Positions 30,140 through 40,433 are shown, numbered from the stretch's first letter. The stretch: DNA of 64,000 bases from Bacillaceae bacterium (GCA_017656255.1 JACDOE010000001.1:685205-749204), one strand, 5' to 3'. The notes: generated from the sequence alone by a model not told the origin. Translations and numbers: made by a program.

Positions 30140-30151
30140 GAAAATCCCTCC

Positions 30152-32221
30152 TTATTTAATCAATGCATTGCAATCTATGATGAGAGCTACTTGTCCATCT
30201 CCCAGAATGGTAGCTCCGGAAATGGCAAACAGATTAACCAGATATTTGCCCATGGATTTCAGCACGATTTCCTGCTGCCCGATGAAAGAATCAACAACCA
30301 GTGCCGCCAGTTTATCTCCTTTTCTGACGATCACAGCTGAAATTTCATCTTCCTGCCTGTCCGGGTTTTCGCCGTCCGGGATCTCAAATATATTTTTGAG
30401 ATATAAAAGCGGGACGACTTTTCCGCGGAAGTCTATAACATCCTGATGATGGGCATGCATGATCTGATCCTTTTTATATACTGCCGTTTCAATAATAGAG
30501 CTTAATGGAACGGCATAGGTTTCATCTTCCACTTTCACCAGCATCGCAGAAATGATAGACAGGGTGAGCGGGAGTTGTATCAAAAATGTAGAACCTTCCC
30601 CCGGGGTTGATTCGACTGAGACAATCCCTCCGAGGGATTCGATCTTGGTTTTAACAACATCCAGTCCGACTCCCCGTCCGGAGATGTCGGATACCTGTTC
30701 CGCCGTGCTGAAACCGGAAGAGAAAAGAAGATCATACACCTGTTGATCGGTCAGACTATCAGCTTCCTGTTCAGTGACAACCCCTTTATCCAGGGCTTTT
30801 TTCAATACTTTATCCCGGTTGATTCCTTTTCCGTCATCCCGAATTTCAATGAAAACGTGATTCCCGCTGTGATAGGCTTTTAATTCAACAACACCGGTTT
30901 CACTTTTACCGGCTGCAATTCTTTCTTCCGTAGATTCAAGCCCGTGGTCAATCGCATTGCGCAGTAGGTGAACCAGTGGATCTCCGATTTCATCAATGAC
31001 GGTACGGTCCAGTTCGGTTTCCGCCCCGGAAATCTGCAAATCTACTTTTTTGTTCAGTTCTTTTGCCAGGTCACGAATCATTCTCGGGAATCGGTTAAAA
31101 ACTGTTTCCACGGGGACCATTCGCATGTTGAGGATAATATTTTGTAAATCCCCGCTGATACGGCTCATGTGTTCGACAGTTTCCATCAATTCATGCTGAC
31201 CGGACCTTCTGGCTATCGATTCAAGTCTACCCCGGTCAATGACTAGTTCGCTGAACAAGTTCATCAGTACGTCCAGGCGTTCGATATCAACGCGAATTGT
31301 TTTTCCGCCGGCGGCCTTGACTTTTTTGCCTCCATTTTTACCGTTGGAACCCGGTTTTTTCACTTCTTTCTTATTTTCTTCTTGCTTGACTTCGGTTGAT
31401 GTGGCCGCTACCTGATCGTTTTCCGCCTTGACCGAATCGATATCTAATTTTTTGATCTCGACAGACGCAATCTCAGAAACGGATTCAATGGACTGACGGA
31501 TCTCGTCTTCTGATTTTTCCGTGATAAACACGATTTCAAATGCGTCATCAAAATTCTCATCTTCAATTTCCTGAACCGATGGAACTGACTTGATAACCTC
31601 CCCCATCGATTCCAGATTATTAAACACCATGTAGGCTCTTGCCGATTTCAACAGGCATTCTTCTTCAATAACCGTTTTTATGTAATAAACTTGATGTCCG
31701 CTGTCCAGTGACTGTTTGACTACGGTTATTTCAAACTGATCGAGTCCAAAATCAGTTGTTTGTGCCGCCTCTTCTTTGCCTGCTGTCTCTTCAGAAGCCT
31801 GTCCGGTTTCAGCTGTTACCTCTGTTTCTTCCGATTTGAACTCCCCTGACAGAATCGCTTCCAGTTTGGACACCAGGTCTGAAACGTCTTCTTTACCATC
31901 TCCTCCTTCCGAAATGGAGTCCACCATGGATTCGAGTACATCCACACATTGAAAGATGACATCCATGATTTCGCTGTTTAACTTGATCTGATGGTTACGA
32001 ATCTGGTCCAGCACATTTTCCATCTGATGGGTCAGTGAAGACATATCCTCAAATCCCATCGTAGCCGCCATGCCCTTAAGTGTATGGGCAGAACGAAAAA
32101 CATCATTGACAATATCGACATTGTCCGGATCATTCTCCAATAGCAATAAATTATCATTAATCGCCTGGAGATGTTCCCTAGATTCTTCAATGAACATATC
32201 CAGATATTGATTCATCCCCAT
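30152..32221 (-). CDS. cheA: Chemotaxis histidine kinase CheA
   Basis: Receptor-controlled kinase that phosphorylates CheY and CheB. In the 689 residues: Hpt/P1 domain with phospho-acceptor His46 (RSAHTLKGMAATMG), a P2-type domain around 160-265, a Lys/Asn-rich linker, the dimerisation helices (IRVDIERLDVLMNLFSELVI), the ATP-binding domain (HLLRNAIDHGLE; RDDGKGI; GRGVGLDVVK) and a C-terminal CheW-like domain. I chose ATG 32221 (MGMNQYLDMF) since GGAGGTG precedes it at the right distance, 1 bp after the cheB stop. Confidence 0.97.
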   Translation of the reverse strand: MGMNQYLDMFIEESREHLQAINDNLLLLENDPDNVDIVNDVFRSAHTLKGMAATMGFEDMSSLTHQMENVLDQIRNHQIKLNSEIMDVIFQCVDVLESMVDSISEGGDGKEDVSDLVSKLEAILSGEFKSEETEVTAETGQASEETAGKEEAAQTTDFGLDQFEITVVKQSLDSGHQVYYIKTVIEEECLLKSARAYMVFNNLESMGEVIKSVPSVQEIEDENFDDAFEIVFITEKSEDEIRQSIESVSEIASVEIKKLDIDSVKAENDQVAATSTEVKQEENKKEVKKPGSNGKNGGKKVKAAGGKTIRVDIERLDVLMNLFSELVIDRGRLESIARRSGQHELMETVEHMSRISGDLQNIILNMRMVPVETVFNRFPRMIRDLAKELNKKVDLQISGAETELDRTVIDEIGDPLVHLLRNAIDHGLESTEERIAAGKSETGVVELKAYHSGNHVFIEIRDDGKGINRDKVLKKALDKGVVTEQEADSLTDQQVYDLLFSSGFSTAEQVSDISGRGVGLDVVKTKIESLGGIVSVESTPGEGSTFLIQLPLTLSIISAMLVKVEDETYAVPLSSIIETAVYKKDQIMHAHHQDVIDFRGKVVPLLYLKNIFEIPDGENPDRQEDEISAVIVRKGDKLAALVVDSFIGQQEIVLKSMGKYLVNLFAISGATILGDGQVALIIDCNALIK

Positions 32222-32222
32222 C

Positions 32223-33311
32223 TTAAACACCTCCTGGTCTGGTAATCTGATCTATGAGAAATTTTGAAATATCTGGCAAAGGCAAAATGTGGTCAATATG
32301 ACCGGATTGAATGGCCGCCCGGGGCATTCCATAAACCACACATGTTGATTCATCCTCAGCAATCGCCATCTTAACTCCGGATTCCTGCAACCTGGTAAGT
32401 CCTGCTGTGCCATCACTTCCCATCCCGGTCATGATGACGATATATTTATTTATATCGGCCAATTTTTCAGCCGATTCAAACATCACATCAACAGAGGGGC
32501 GATGACCGCCGCGGGGAGGATCCTGGCTCAAACTGATAATCGGACGCCCTCCCGCATCCTTTTCAACTTTCATGTGGTAATCGCCGGGGGCAATATAGGC
32601 TATTCCGTTTTCAATTCGTTGTCCCTGTTTCGCTTCGACGATCTTCAACGGATATAACGAGTCCAGTCGTTCGGCGAGAGATCGTGTAAACCCCGGCGGC
32701 ATATGTTGCACGATCAGGAAAGCCGCGTTAATATCGGGCGGGATCGGTGACAAAAAATGTTGCAGGGCGCGGGGACCTCCGGTAGACGTTCCCACCAGAA
32801 CCAGGTTGGTTAGATGAGACGTTTGTTTTGATCCGGTTCCTGAAACCAGCCTTTTACCTGGTTGAACCGGGTGAACCGGGTGAACCGGGGGTATGCGAGG
32901 CCTTATTCTCTTCATTTTTGCCGCCGTTTTTACTTTCTGTATCAATTCATTTTCCACTTTATTAATATCCAGGGAAATGGATCCGGAAGGTTTGCTGACG
33001 AAGTCGACAGCTCCCCGCTCCAGAGCTTTGATGGTTGTATCCGCCCCCTGCTGGGTCAGACTGCTTAACATGACGACGGGAACAGGATGATTTTTCATCA
33101 ACCAGTCCAGTGTTTCCAGGCCATTCATCTCGGGCATTTCCACATCAAGCGTTAAGACGTCGGGTGCCAATTGTTTCACTTTTTCAATGGCCTCCCTGCC
33201 ATTCCGTGCCCGTTCGATGACTTCAATGTCCGGATCATGTTGCAACATGTCGGCGACCACTTTTCTCATAAACGCTGAATCGTCTACCACCATCACTTTA
33301 ATTTTGTTCAC
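32223..33311 (-). CDS. cheB: Chemotaxis receptor methylesterase/glutamine amidase CheB
   Basis: Response regulator that demethylates receptors once phosphorylated by CheA. The 362 residues have an N-terminal receiver domain with phospho-acceptor Asp56 (TLDVEMPEMNG) and a C-terminal hydrolase with the Ser (VGTSTGGPRAL), His (IVQHMPPGFTRSLAERL) and Asp (MTGMGSDGTAGL) sites. The linker near residues 143-151 contains Pro-Val-His repeats coded by a 9-bp tandem repeat at 32862-32888. The start appears to be GTG. Confidence 0.97.
   Translation of the reverse strand: MNKIKVMVVDDSAFMRKVVADMLQHDPDIEVIERARNGREAIEKVKQLAPDVLTLDVEMPEMNGLETLDWLMKNHPVPVVMLSSLTQQGADTTIKALERGAVDFVSKPSGSISLDINKVENELIQKVKTAAKMKRIRPRIPPVHPVHPVQPGKRLVSGTGSKQTSHLTNLVLVGTSTGGPRALQHFLSPIPPDINAAFLIVQHMPPGFTRSLAERLDSLYPLKIVEAKQGQRIENGIAYIAPGDYHMKVEKDAGGRPIISLSQDPPRGGHRPSVDVMFESAEKLADINKYIVIMTGMGSDGTAGLTRLQESGVKMAIAEDESTCVVYGMPRAAIQSGHIDHILPLPDISKFLIDQITRPGGV
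32862..32888. repeat. Three-copy 9-bp tandem repeat in cheB
   Basis: Three adjacent units of (T/G)TGAACCGG encode PVH-PVH-PVQ on the minus strand in the CheB interdomain linker. The copies are identical apart from the first base of one unit. Confidence 0.85.
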
Positions 33312-33345
33312 TGGTGCCTGACCCCCTTTCTCAGATGACTGCCGT

Positions 33346-34218
33346 CTATGTTAACTTCATCCAGTTTTTCAACCGGTCTACAAATCCTTTCATGCCTTTT
33401 GCCTCATCCAGCTCATCTTTTCCTCTCAGGTAAACTTCAGCCATTCGACGTATCCCCTGGGATGCCATACTCTGGGGATATTGCAGGTAAAAAGGGATCT
33501 GTTTTTTAACAGCTCGCATCACGTGGTCATCATCCGGCAGGTAACCCAGCCGGTCAATGTCAACCCCCAGAAACTGGCTGGCAACCATGGCGATTTTATC
33601 AGCGGTATGCTTCCCTTCTTTCAGGGATGTGACCCGGTTGACCACCAGCCGAAACACGGCAGCGGGATCCAGTCCGTGTACCATTTTAATAACAGCATAG
33701 GCATCAGTCAGTGACGTGGGTTCCGGAGTCGTCACCAGAATCACATCATCAGCTGACAGAATGAACCGCAAGCTTTCCCGTGATATTCCCGCCCCGGTAT
33801 CCATCAGGATAATATCCGTATAACCCTGTAATTGTTCAAGTTGATGGAAAAAGTAATCCAGTTGATCCTCATCCAGTCTCATAAGCTGATTAAATCCGGA
33901 TCCCCCGGCAATATACTCCAGATCTCCCGGGCCCTTTTCCATGATATCCCAGATGCTTTTTTGATTTTCAATCATCTCCAGAATACTGTATTTTGAGCTG
34001 ACCCCCATCAGGACATCGATATTGGCAAGACCCAGATCCACATCAAAAATCACCACTTTTTTCCCCTGGTCCATCAAACTGAGAGCGAAATTCAAGGTGA
34101 AATTTGATTTTCCCACGCCCCCTTTTCCACTTGTGACCGTGATAACCCGGGTTTGTTTGATGTCCTTTTTATCCTGATTCTGCATTTTTTCTCTCAATTT
34201 GCTGGCCTGGTCAAGCAT
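33346..34218 (-). CDS. flhG: MinD-like ATPase FlhG (YlxH)
   Basis: Controls flagellar number and placement and stimulates the FlhF GTPase. The 290 residues have the deviant Walker A motif SGKGGVGKSNF (30-40), IFDVDLGLANIDVLMG and the switch region MDTGAGISRES. The N-terminus has DQASKLRE, matching the DQAxxLR helix known to activate FlhF. It overlaps flhF by 8 bp. Confidence 0.96.
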   Translation of the reverse strand: MLDQASKLREKMQNQDKKDIKQTRVITVTSGKGGVGKSNFTLNFALSLMDQGKKVVIFDVDLGLANIDVLMGVSSKYSILEMIENQKSIWDIMEKGPGDLEYIAGGSGFNQLMRLDEDQLDYFFHQLEQLQGYTDIILMDTGAGISRESLRFILSADDVILVTTPEPTSLTDAYAVIKMVHGLDPAAVFRLVVNRVTSLKEGKHTADKIAMVASQFLGVDIDRLGYLPDDDHVMRAVKKQIPFYLQYPQSMASQGIRRMAEVYLRGKDELDEAKGMKGFVDRLKNWMKLT

Positions 34219-35389
34219 TGGACTGTCCTCCCAAAATGAGATTGGCTACGGTTTCCGGGGAAGCCGGCTGGATGTCTTCCGGAACGTTCTGGCCATTGGT
34301 CAGATATGACAGTGACATGTTTTTCAAATAGATGGTGTTCAAGATGGATCCGTAAACGGAAGTTTCATCCGTTTTGGTAAACAGGACCCTGTTGATGGAC
34401 AGGCTTGAAAAATTGTCCATGATTGCTTCAAGATCCTTATATCTTGACGTCAGGCTTAACACGAGAAACGTTTCACTGGGGACGGCCTGATCCAGAAATT
34501 TATTGATTTCCCGGCAATAATGCTTATTTTTGTAATTCCGGCCGGCTGTATCCATAAAAATCACATCGCAACCTTTGAGCCTCTTCAATGCCTGCTCCAT
34601 GTCCTCTGCTGAAAATACCACTTCCAGAGGTGCGTTGAGAATATTAGCATAGGTTCTCAATTGATCCACTGCTGCAATTCGATATGTATCCGAGGTAATG
34701 AAACCGACTGATCGTTTTTGTCTTAACACATAATCAGAGGCCAGTTTCGCAATCGTCGTTGTTTTACCGACCCCGGTCGGGCCGACAAAGTGATAGAGAC
34801 GCTTTCTGCGATCTGTCAGATTGACAGGGCTCCAGGCCGTTTTCAACATTTCCAATATAATTTGTCTAACTGCCGTCCAGATCTCTTTTTCATCCAGACG
34901 GGAAAGGTCATCCCATTTGTTTATCAGCCTTCTGGTAATCTCGAGGATAACGTCATCTTCAACCTCCTGTTCCCGCAGTTTCCGATCTACCTGTTGCAAT
35001 ACGGGATGGGACAATTCCTGGCTGTACTCACCGTTAAGCATTTTTAAAAACATCCCGCGCAGGTCTTTCAATTCACGGACCAGTTCCTGTTCATCGTCTT
35101 TATCTTTCGACACTGTGACAGGGGCTTCAGGTTGTTGGCGATGAACGTGTTGCTGGCGGTTAAGTTCAGGCTGTACAAAAGGGTTTTTCTTCTCCGTTTT
35201 GGGGACGGGATTGGGTCTCAGTTTATCGACCGCCGCAATGACTTCAATTTTCTTTTTGCCGAAGAGACCCATGATCCCGCCGGTTTTCACATTCTTGGTG
35301 TTTAAAATGACGGCATCCTTGCCAAGGTCATTACGTATTTTCTGAAGTGCATCCGGCATGGAATCTACCACATATCGTTTGACATGCAT
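34211..35389 (-). CDS. flhF: Signal-recognition-type GTPase FlhF
   Basis: SRP/FtsY-family GTPase that places the nascent flagellum. The 392 residues have a basic N-terminal region (1-110, with a Gln/Pro-rich stretch), an NG domain with P-loop [20 protein letters not shown] (203-210 core), ITSDTYRIAAVDQLRTYA, and the G3 motif DTAGRN. Its ATG shares one base with the flhA TGA. It forms the FlhF-FlhG placement pair with the next gene. Confidence 0.96.
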   Translation of the reverse strand: MHVKRYVVDSMPDALQKIRNDLGKDAVILNTKNVKTGGIMGLFGKKKIEVIAAVDKLRPNPVPKTEKKNPFVQPELNRQQHVHRQQPEAPVTVSKDKDDEQELVRELKDLRGMFLKMLNGEYSQELSHPVLQQVDRKLREQEVEDDVILEITRRLINKWDDLSRLDEKEIWTAVRQIILEMLKTAWSPVNLTDRRKRLYHFVGPTGVGKTTTIAKLASDYVLRQKRSVGFITSDTYRIAAVDQLRTYANILNAPLEVVFSAEDMEQALKRLKGCDVIFMDTAGRNYKNKHYCREINKFLDQAVPSETFLVLSLTSRYKDLEAIMDNFSSLSINRVLFTKTDETSVYGSILNTIYLKNMSLSYLTNGQNVPEDIQPASPETVANLILGGQSNA

Positions 35390-37431
35390 CAGACATTCAC
35401 CACCCCTACGCTTTGCACCTCAACATGAGGTTCCAGCTCATTATAGGAAATAACCGGAACGTCCGGCAGGATCATCTCCACGACCTGTTTGAGATACATT
35501 CGGATCGCCGGTGAACAGAGGATAACGGGTTGTAAGCCGGATCGACTTATGTTTTCCACCTGTTCATGCAAAGCTTTCTGAATATGCTGCGTCGTTTCGG
35601 GATCCATAGCCAGGTAACTTCCCTGCTCAGTTTGCTGAACATGTTCGGATATTTTTTTCTCCAGCCCCGCTCCGGCTGTAATGACACGGAGGGGTTGACC
35701 CGGTTCGGTATATTGCTGCGTAATCTGTCGGGAAAGCGCCTGTCTCACATATTCGGTCAACACATTCGGGTCTCTGGTAAAATTGGCCTGGTCGGCCAGG
35801 GTCTCCAGGATGGTGTTCAGGTCCCGGATGGACACCTTTTCTTTCAATAGTTTCTGCAGGACTTTCTGCACATCGCCTACACCGAGCAGATTGGGTATCA
35901 GTTCTTCTACAACAGTCGGTGACGCTTCCTTGATGTTGTCGATCAAGTTCTGCGTACTCTGTCTGTCCAGCAATTCATGGGCATGTCGTTTAATGACTTC
36001 CGTGAGGTGTGTCGCTACGACAGAAGGCGGATCAACAACAGTGTAACCGGCCATCTCCGCTTTTTCTTTCATTTCTTCCGTTACCCATAACGCCGGAAGC
36101 CCGAAGGCAGGTTCAACCGTTTCAATCCCGGTGATGGATGAATCGTCATCGGTTCCGGGACTCATCGCCAGATAATGATCCAGCAAGATTTCGCCTTCCG
36201 CAACCTGATTACCTTTTATTTTGATGATGTATTGATTGGGCTTTAACTGGATGTTATCCCGAATCCGCACCACCGGAACCACCAGGCCCATCTCCAGGGC
36301 AAACTGGCGGCGGATCATGATCACCCGATCGAGGAGATCGCCTCCCTGATTGGAATCGGCCAGCGGGATGAGCCCGTACCCAAATTCAAATTCAATCGGA
36401 TCCACATTGAGCAGGCCGGTCACACTCTCCGGATTCTTCACTTCTTCAATCTCCTGCTCTTCGACATCCTGTTGCATATCAGCCGCCTGCTTTTCAATAT
36501 TCTTCTGCAGGCGATACCCACCGAAAGCGATGATCGCGGCGATCGGAAAGGTTCTGAGCGGCCCGATCGGGGTGAATATCCCAAGGAAAACAACAACTCC
36601 TGCCGTCACAAACAGTAATCGGGGATATGCGAAAATCTGCCTGACGATATCCGTACCCAGATTCCCGTCTGAGGCAGCACGGGTCACGACGATACCGGTG
36701 GCCGTTGATACCAGCAGGGCGGGAATCTGGCTGACCAGTCCGTCCCCGACAGACAGCAGGGTAAAGGTACTGGCAGATTCGGAAAATCCCATCCCGTGAA
36801 CCACCATCCCGATGATAAATCCACCCAGGACATTGATAAGCAGAATGACAATCCCGGCAATGGCATCCCCTTTGACAAATTTGCTGGCACCATCCATTGC
36901 CCCGTAAAAATCGGCTTCCCGTTCAATGTTTTCCCGTCTTTCTCTTGCTTCCTGCTCCGTGATCAAGCCGGCATTCAGGTCAGCGTCGATACTCATCTGC
37001 TTACCGGGCATCGCATCCAGTGTAAAACGGGCGGCCACTTCCGCCACGCGTTCTGAACCTTTGGTAATCACAACAAACTGAATGATAACCAAAATGAGAA
37101 ATACGACAAAACCGACTACCGGACTTCCTCCCACCACAAATTCACCAAAAGTCCGGATGACTTCACCGCCACCTTCATTGGACAGAATGGACCGGGTGGT
37201 GGAGACATTCAGCGCAAGCCTGAACAGGGTGACCAGTAGCAAAAGCGACGGGAATATGGAAAATTCCAGAGGCTCTTTGGTGTTCATGGCCACCATGAGA
37301 ATAATCAAGGATAACGAGATATTGATGATGATCAGAAAATCGAGCACTGGTGTCGGGAGCGGGATAACCATCATAATGACAACCATAATAACCGCTATAA
37401 GTACAGAAAAATCTCTCATTTTCATGTTCAT
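35389..37431 (-). CDS. flhA: Flagellar type III export protein FlhA
   Basis: Export gate component with a large cytoplasmic domain that docks chaperone-substrate complexes. The 680 residues begin with about eight TM segments (FSVLIAVIMVVIMMVIPL onward), include the conserved cytoplasmic FHIPEP-region sequence RFTLDAMPGKQMSIDADLNA, and end with the soluble domain (about 340-680). Length matches the B. subtilis protein (677). ATG follows GGAGGGGAT. Confidence 0.97.
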   Translation of the reverse strand: MNMKMRDFSVLIAVIMVVIMMVIPLPTPVLDFLIIINISLSLIILMVAMNTKEPLEFSIFPSLLLLVTLFRLALNVSTTRSILSNEGGGEVIRTFGEFVVGGSPVVGFVVFLILVIIQFVVITKGSERVAEVAARFTLDAMPGKQMSIDADLNAGLITEQEARERRENIEREADFYGAMDGASKFVKGDAIAGIVILLINVLGGFIIGMVVHGMGFSESASTFTLLSVGDGLVSQIPALLVSTATGIVVTRAASDGNLGTDIVRQIFAYPRLLFVTAGVVVFLGIFTPIGPLRTFPIAAIIAFGGYRLQKNIEKQAADMQQDVEEQEIEEVKNPESVTGLLNVDPIEFEFGYGLIPLADSNQGGDLLDRVIMIRRQFALEMGLVVPVVRIRDNIQLKPNQYIIKIKGNQVAEGEILLDHYLAMSPGTDDDSSITGIETVEPAFGLPALWVTEEMKEKAEMAGYTVVDPPSVVATHLTEVIKRHAHELLDRQSTQNLIDNIKEASPTVVEELIPNLLGVGDVQKVLQKLLKEKVSIRDLNTILETLADQANFTRDPNVLTEYVRQALSRQITQQYTEPGQPLRVITAGAGLEKKISEHVQQTEQGSYLAMDPETTQHIQKALHEQVENISRSGLQPVILCSPAIRMYLKQVVEMILPDVPVISYNELEPHVEVQSVGVVNV

Positions 37432-37468
37432 CTGTTATCCCCTCCTTTGTCCTGGAATCCAGTATCCT

Positions 37469-38563
37469 TTACACTTTGCCTTTTAATTTATAGACGTAGG
37501 CGAGTACTTCCGCAACAGCCTTGAACAGATCTTCCGGAATTTCCTCCCCGATTTCCACCTGGAAATAAAGGGCACGTGCCAGCGGTTTGTTTTCCATGGT
37601 GACCACATCATGTTCCCGGGCCACTTCTTTAATTTTTTCCGCCAGGTGGTCTTTCCCCTTGGCAACAACAGTCGGAGACGTCATGGTTTCCGAGTCGTAA
37701 CGAAGCGCCAACGCGAAGTGGGTCGGGTTGGTAATGACCACATCCGCTTTCGGTACTTCCTGCATCATCCTTCGCATCGCCATTTCCCGCTGTTTTTCCT
37801 TGATTTTACTTTTGATCAACGGGTCCCCTTCGGTTTTCTTGTGTTCATCCTTGATATCCTGTTTGGACATTCTCAGGCTTTTTTCATGGTCATATCGTTG
37901 ATAGACGTAATCAGCAACGGCCAGGACGATTAAAAGCAGAGCGACAAACACACCCAGTTTCGCTGTTAATCCGGAAATGACCTGAAGGACGCCTCCGGGG
38001 GTTGAAACGGAAAGATTCAAAATCTGCTCCTTCGCATTCCAGAGAATAATGGCCACCACAAGCGTGACAAATACAAATTTCAAGATCGATTTGACAAACT
38101 CAACCAACGCCCGCCACGAGAAAATCTTCTTGGCTCCTTCAATCGGATTGAGCTTGTTTAACTTCATTTTGAGCGGCTCCGTCGTAAACAAAAAGCCGAT
38201 CTGAATATAGTTGGCAAAAATGGCTGCGACCATGGCGACAAGCAGAACCGGTGAAACAAGCTTGACAGATTCCCAGGTCAACTGCATAAACATTACTTGA
38301 ATGTTGTTGGGCGTTACCTGCCACAGAATGTATTCTGACAGTGTTTGCTGGTAGATTCGTATAATCCCGGATAACATCATCTGCCCCAGAAAGATAAAAC
38401 TGATAAAGGCAAACAGCATAATCAGGGCGGACGGTATTTCCATGCTTTTGGCAACCTGTCCTTTTTTGCGTGCTTCCTGTTTTTTACGGGGCGTCGCTTT
38501 TTCCGTTTTTTCCTGGGCAAAAAATTGCAGGTTAACGGGATATCTCCGTGTCGGGTAAGGCAT
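37469..38563 (-). CDS. flhB: Flagellar type III export switch protein FlhB
   Basis: Inner-membrane export component whose autocleavage switches substrate specificity from hook to filament. The 364 residues have the N-terminal LQFFAQEKTEKATPRKKQEA motif, four TM helices, a linker, and the autocleavage site NPTH (279-282, in ITNPTHFALALRY). It starts immediately after the fliR stop, behind GGGGGGAT. Confidence 0.97.
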   Translation of the reverse strand: MPYPTRRYPVNLQFFAQEKTEKATPRKKQEARKKGQVAKSMEIPSALIMLFAFISFIFLGQMMLSGIIRIYQQTLSEYILWQVTPNNIQVMFMQLTWESVKLVSPVLLVAMVAAIFANYIQIGFLFTTEPLKMKLNKLNPIEGAKKIFSWRALVEFVKSILKFVFVTLVVAIILWNAKEQILNLSVSTPGGVLQVISGLTAKLGVFVALLLIVLAVADYVYQRYDHEKSLRMSKQDIKDEHKKTEGDPLIKSKIKEKQREMAMRRMMQEVPKADVVITNPTHFALALRYDSETMTSPTVVAKGKDHLAEKIKEVAREHDVVTMENKPLARALYFQVEIGEEIPEDLFKAVAEVLAYVYKLKGKV

Positions 38564-39352
38564 CTAGGATCCCCCCAGGAGTTTCATGAGCTGTGCCATC
38601 GATCGGTACATCTCTTCAAACAACCTTTTCAAGATGTAAAAATATCCGGGTAATGCGACAAATAAGACAGCAAAACTGACGAAAATCTTTAACGGCAGCC
38701 CGACCACAAAAATATTCATCTGTGGAACGGTTCTGGCCATGATCCCCAGTGCGACATCGACCAGAAACAGGCTTCCGACTACAGGTGCAGCCATCATAAA
38801 GGCACTGGAGAACATATACACAAACACATTGACGGCAAATCTGGCGATTGAACCTGTATCCAGCTGCTGCCACATCACATCAACCGGGACGGCATAATAA
38901 CTGGTGATAATGCCCTTGATCAACATATGATGGCCGTCCAGACTGAGCAAAAGCAAAATGGCCAGGATAAATTTGAAATTACCGGTTAACGGACTGTGCA
39001 TCCCGGTCTGGGGATCAATCACATTGGCAATCGCAAACCCGATCTGCATATCGATTAATCCGCCTGCGATCTGTACCGCATAGATCAGCATCATGGCAAT
39101 AAAGCCCAAACTGAGTCCAACCAGAACTTCTTTCAGGATTAACAGGACATACCTTCCGTCGAATGCGATCGGTTCTGCCGGATCAACCGTCATGTTGACG
39201 GCGAACACGGCGATCAGTGACAGGAAAAAAGCCAGTCCGATCTTAAACGTGTTGGGTACGCCCCGGGTTGAAAAAACCGGCGCAGCCAGGATAAAGGCAC
39301 TCATTCTGACAAAAACCAGAAGAAACACAGGTAAAAATTCCAGGATGACCAT
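38564..39352 (-). CDS. fliR: Flagellar export protein FliR
   Basis: Core of the export gate, forming a helical complex with FliP and FliQ. The 262-residue protein is hydrophobic with about six membrane segments, beginning FLPVFLLVFVRMSAFILAAP, and includes AGGLIDMQIGFAIANVIDP. It lies in the standard order fliP-fliQ-fliR-flhB. Confidence 0.96.
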   Translation of the reverse strand: MVILEFLPVFLLVFVRMSAFILAAPVFSTRGVPNTFKIGLAFFLSLIAVFAVNMTVDPAEPIAFDGRYVLLILKEVLVGLSLGFIAMMLIYAVQIAGGLIDMQIGFAIANVIDPQTGMHSPLTGNFKFILAILLLLSLDGHHMLIKGIITSYYAVPVDVMWQQLDTGSIARFAVNVFVYMFSSAFMMAAPVVGSLFLVDVALGIMARTVPQMNIFVVGLPLKIFVSFAVLFVALPGYFYILKRLFEEMYRSMAQLMKLLGGS

Positions 39353-39360
39353 TTCAACCT

Positions 39361-39630
39361 CTACCCGATAAAGTTATGTAATTGATTGAAAATACCATGC
39401 GTAAAATCCAGCAGTTGGGTCAGCATCCAGGGTCCGAATATCACCAGTGATATAAAAATAGCAACGATTTTCGGGATAAAGGCCAGTGTCTGCTCCTGTA
39501 TCTGGGTTGTGGCCTGAAAAATACTGACCAGAAGTCCTGCAAGAAGACCGATCCCCAGAAGCGGAGCACTGATTTTCAAAATGACGTAGACTGCTGAAGC
39601 TCCAAGATTAATGACATCATCCGGACTCAC
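39361..39630 (-). CDS. fliQ: Flagellar export protein FliQ
   Basis: A small two-TM export gate component of 89 residues. It shows the family core ISAPLLGIGLLAGLLVSIFQ, ATTQIQEQTLAFIPKIVAI. The start appears to be GTG behind GGGGCGGATGAG. It lies between fliP and fliR. Confidence 0.96.
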   Translation of the reverse strand: MSPDDVINLGASAVYVILKISAPLLGIGLLAGLLVSIFQATTQIQEQTLAFIPKIVAIFISLVIFGPWMLTQLLDFTHGIFNQLHNFIG

Positions 39631-39665
39631 CTCATCCGCCCCTTTCCTGTCTGTCTATGATGAAT

Positions 39666-40433
39666 CTATTGATAGCTGATCAACAGCGATTTGACCACCA
39701 GATACCATCCGTCTACCAGAACAAACAACAGAATTTTAAAAGGAAGTGAGATCATGACCGGCGGCAGCATCATCATCCCCATCGCCATCAGGGTACTGGC
39801 GACTACCATGTCAATGACCAGAAACGGTACAAATATCATAAATCCGATTTGAAAGGCTGTTTTCAATTCGCTGATGGCAAAAGCCGGGATTAGGGCTACC
39901 AGCGGAATATCTTCCACAGATTGGGGCTGTTCAGCATTCATATAATTCAAAAACAGCGCCAGATCTTTTTCCCTGGTTTGTTTGGCCATAAATTCTTTGA
40001 TCGGGTAAGCAGCGCGCTCAAACGCTTCCTGTTGCGACAATTCCCCTGCCAAATAGGGCTGGAGAGCCTGATCATTGATCTCACTGAACGTCGGCGCCAT
40101 GATAAAAAAAGTCAGAAACAGCGCCAGCCCGATCAACACCTGGTTTGGAGGCATCTGCTGGGTGGCCAGGGCATTGCGGACAAAGGCAAGTACCACGACA
40201 ATCCGGGTAAAACTGGTCATCATCACCAGAATCGCCGGCGCAATGGATAAAATCGTGATCAGAATCAGGATCTTGACGGTGTTGGCCACATCTCCCGGCT
40301 CCTCCGAGGTCCCGATGTTGATGTCGAGTCCCGGAATCGTCGGAGCTGGAGCCGCCTGAACCGGATCAGGAAACTGGAGTAAGATCATGAAGATGCCCAG
40401 TCCAATTAGAAGTGAATGCTTCCATGACTTCAT
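39666..40433 (-). CDS. fliP: Flagellar export protein FliP
   Basis: Pore-forming export gate component. The 255 residues start with a cleavable signal peptide (to about VQAAPA, residue 29), then four membrane segments with MMTSFTRIVVVLAFVRNALA and the conserved end VDGWYLVVKSLLISYQ. It overlaps fliO by 4 bp. Confidence 0.97.
   Translation of the reverse strand: MKSWKHSLLIGLGIFMILLQFPDPVQAAPAPTIPGLDINIGTSEEPGDVANTVKILILITILSIAPAILVMMTSFTRIVVVLAFVRNALATQQMPPNQVLIGLALFLTFFIMAPTFSEINDQALQPYLAGELSQQEAFERAAYPIKEFMAKQTREKDLALFLNYMNAEQPQSVEDIPLVALIPAFAISELKTAFQIGFMIFVPFLVIDMVVASTLMAMGMMMLPPVMISLPFKILLFVLVDGWYLVVKSLLISYQ

Noticed and set aside
32862-32888. Short repeats as a CRISPR seed
   Set aside because: Units are directly adjacent without spacers and code in frame inside cheB.
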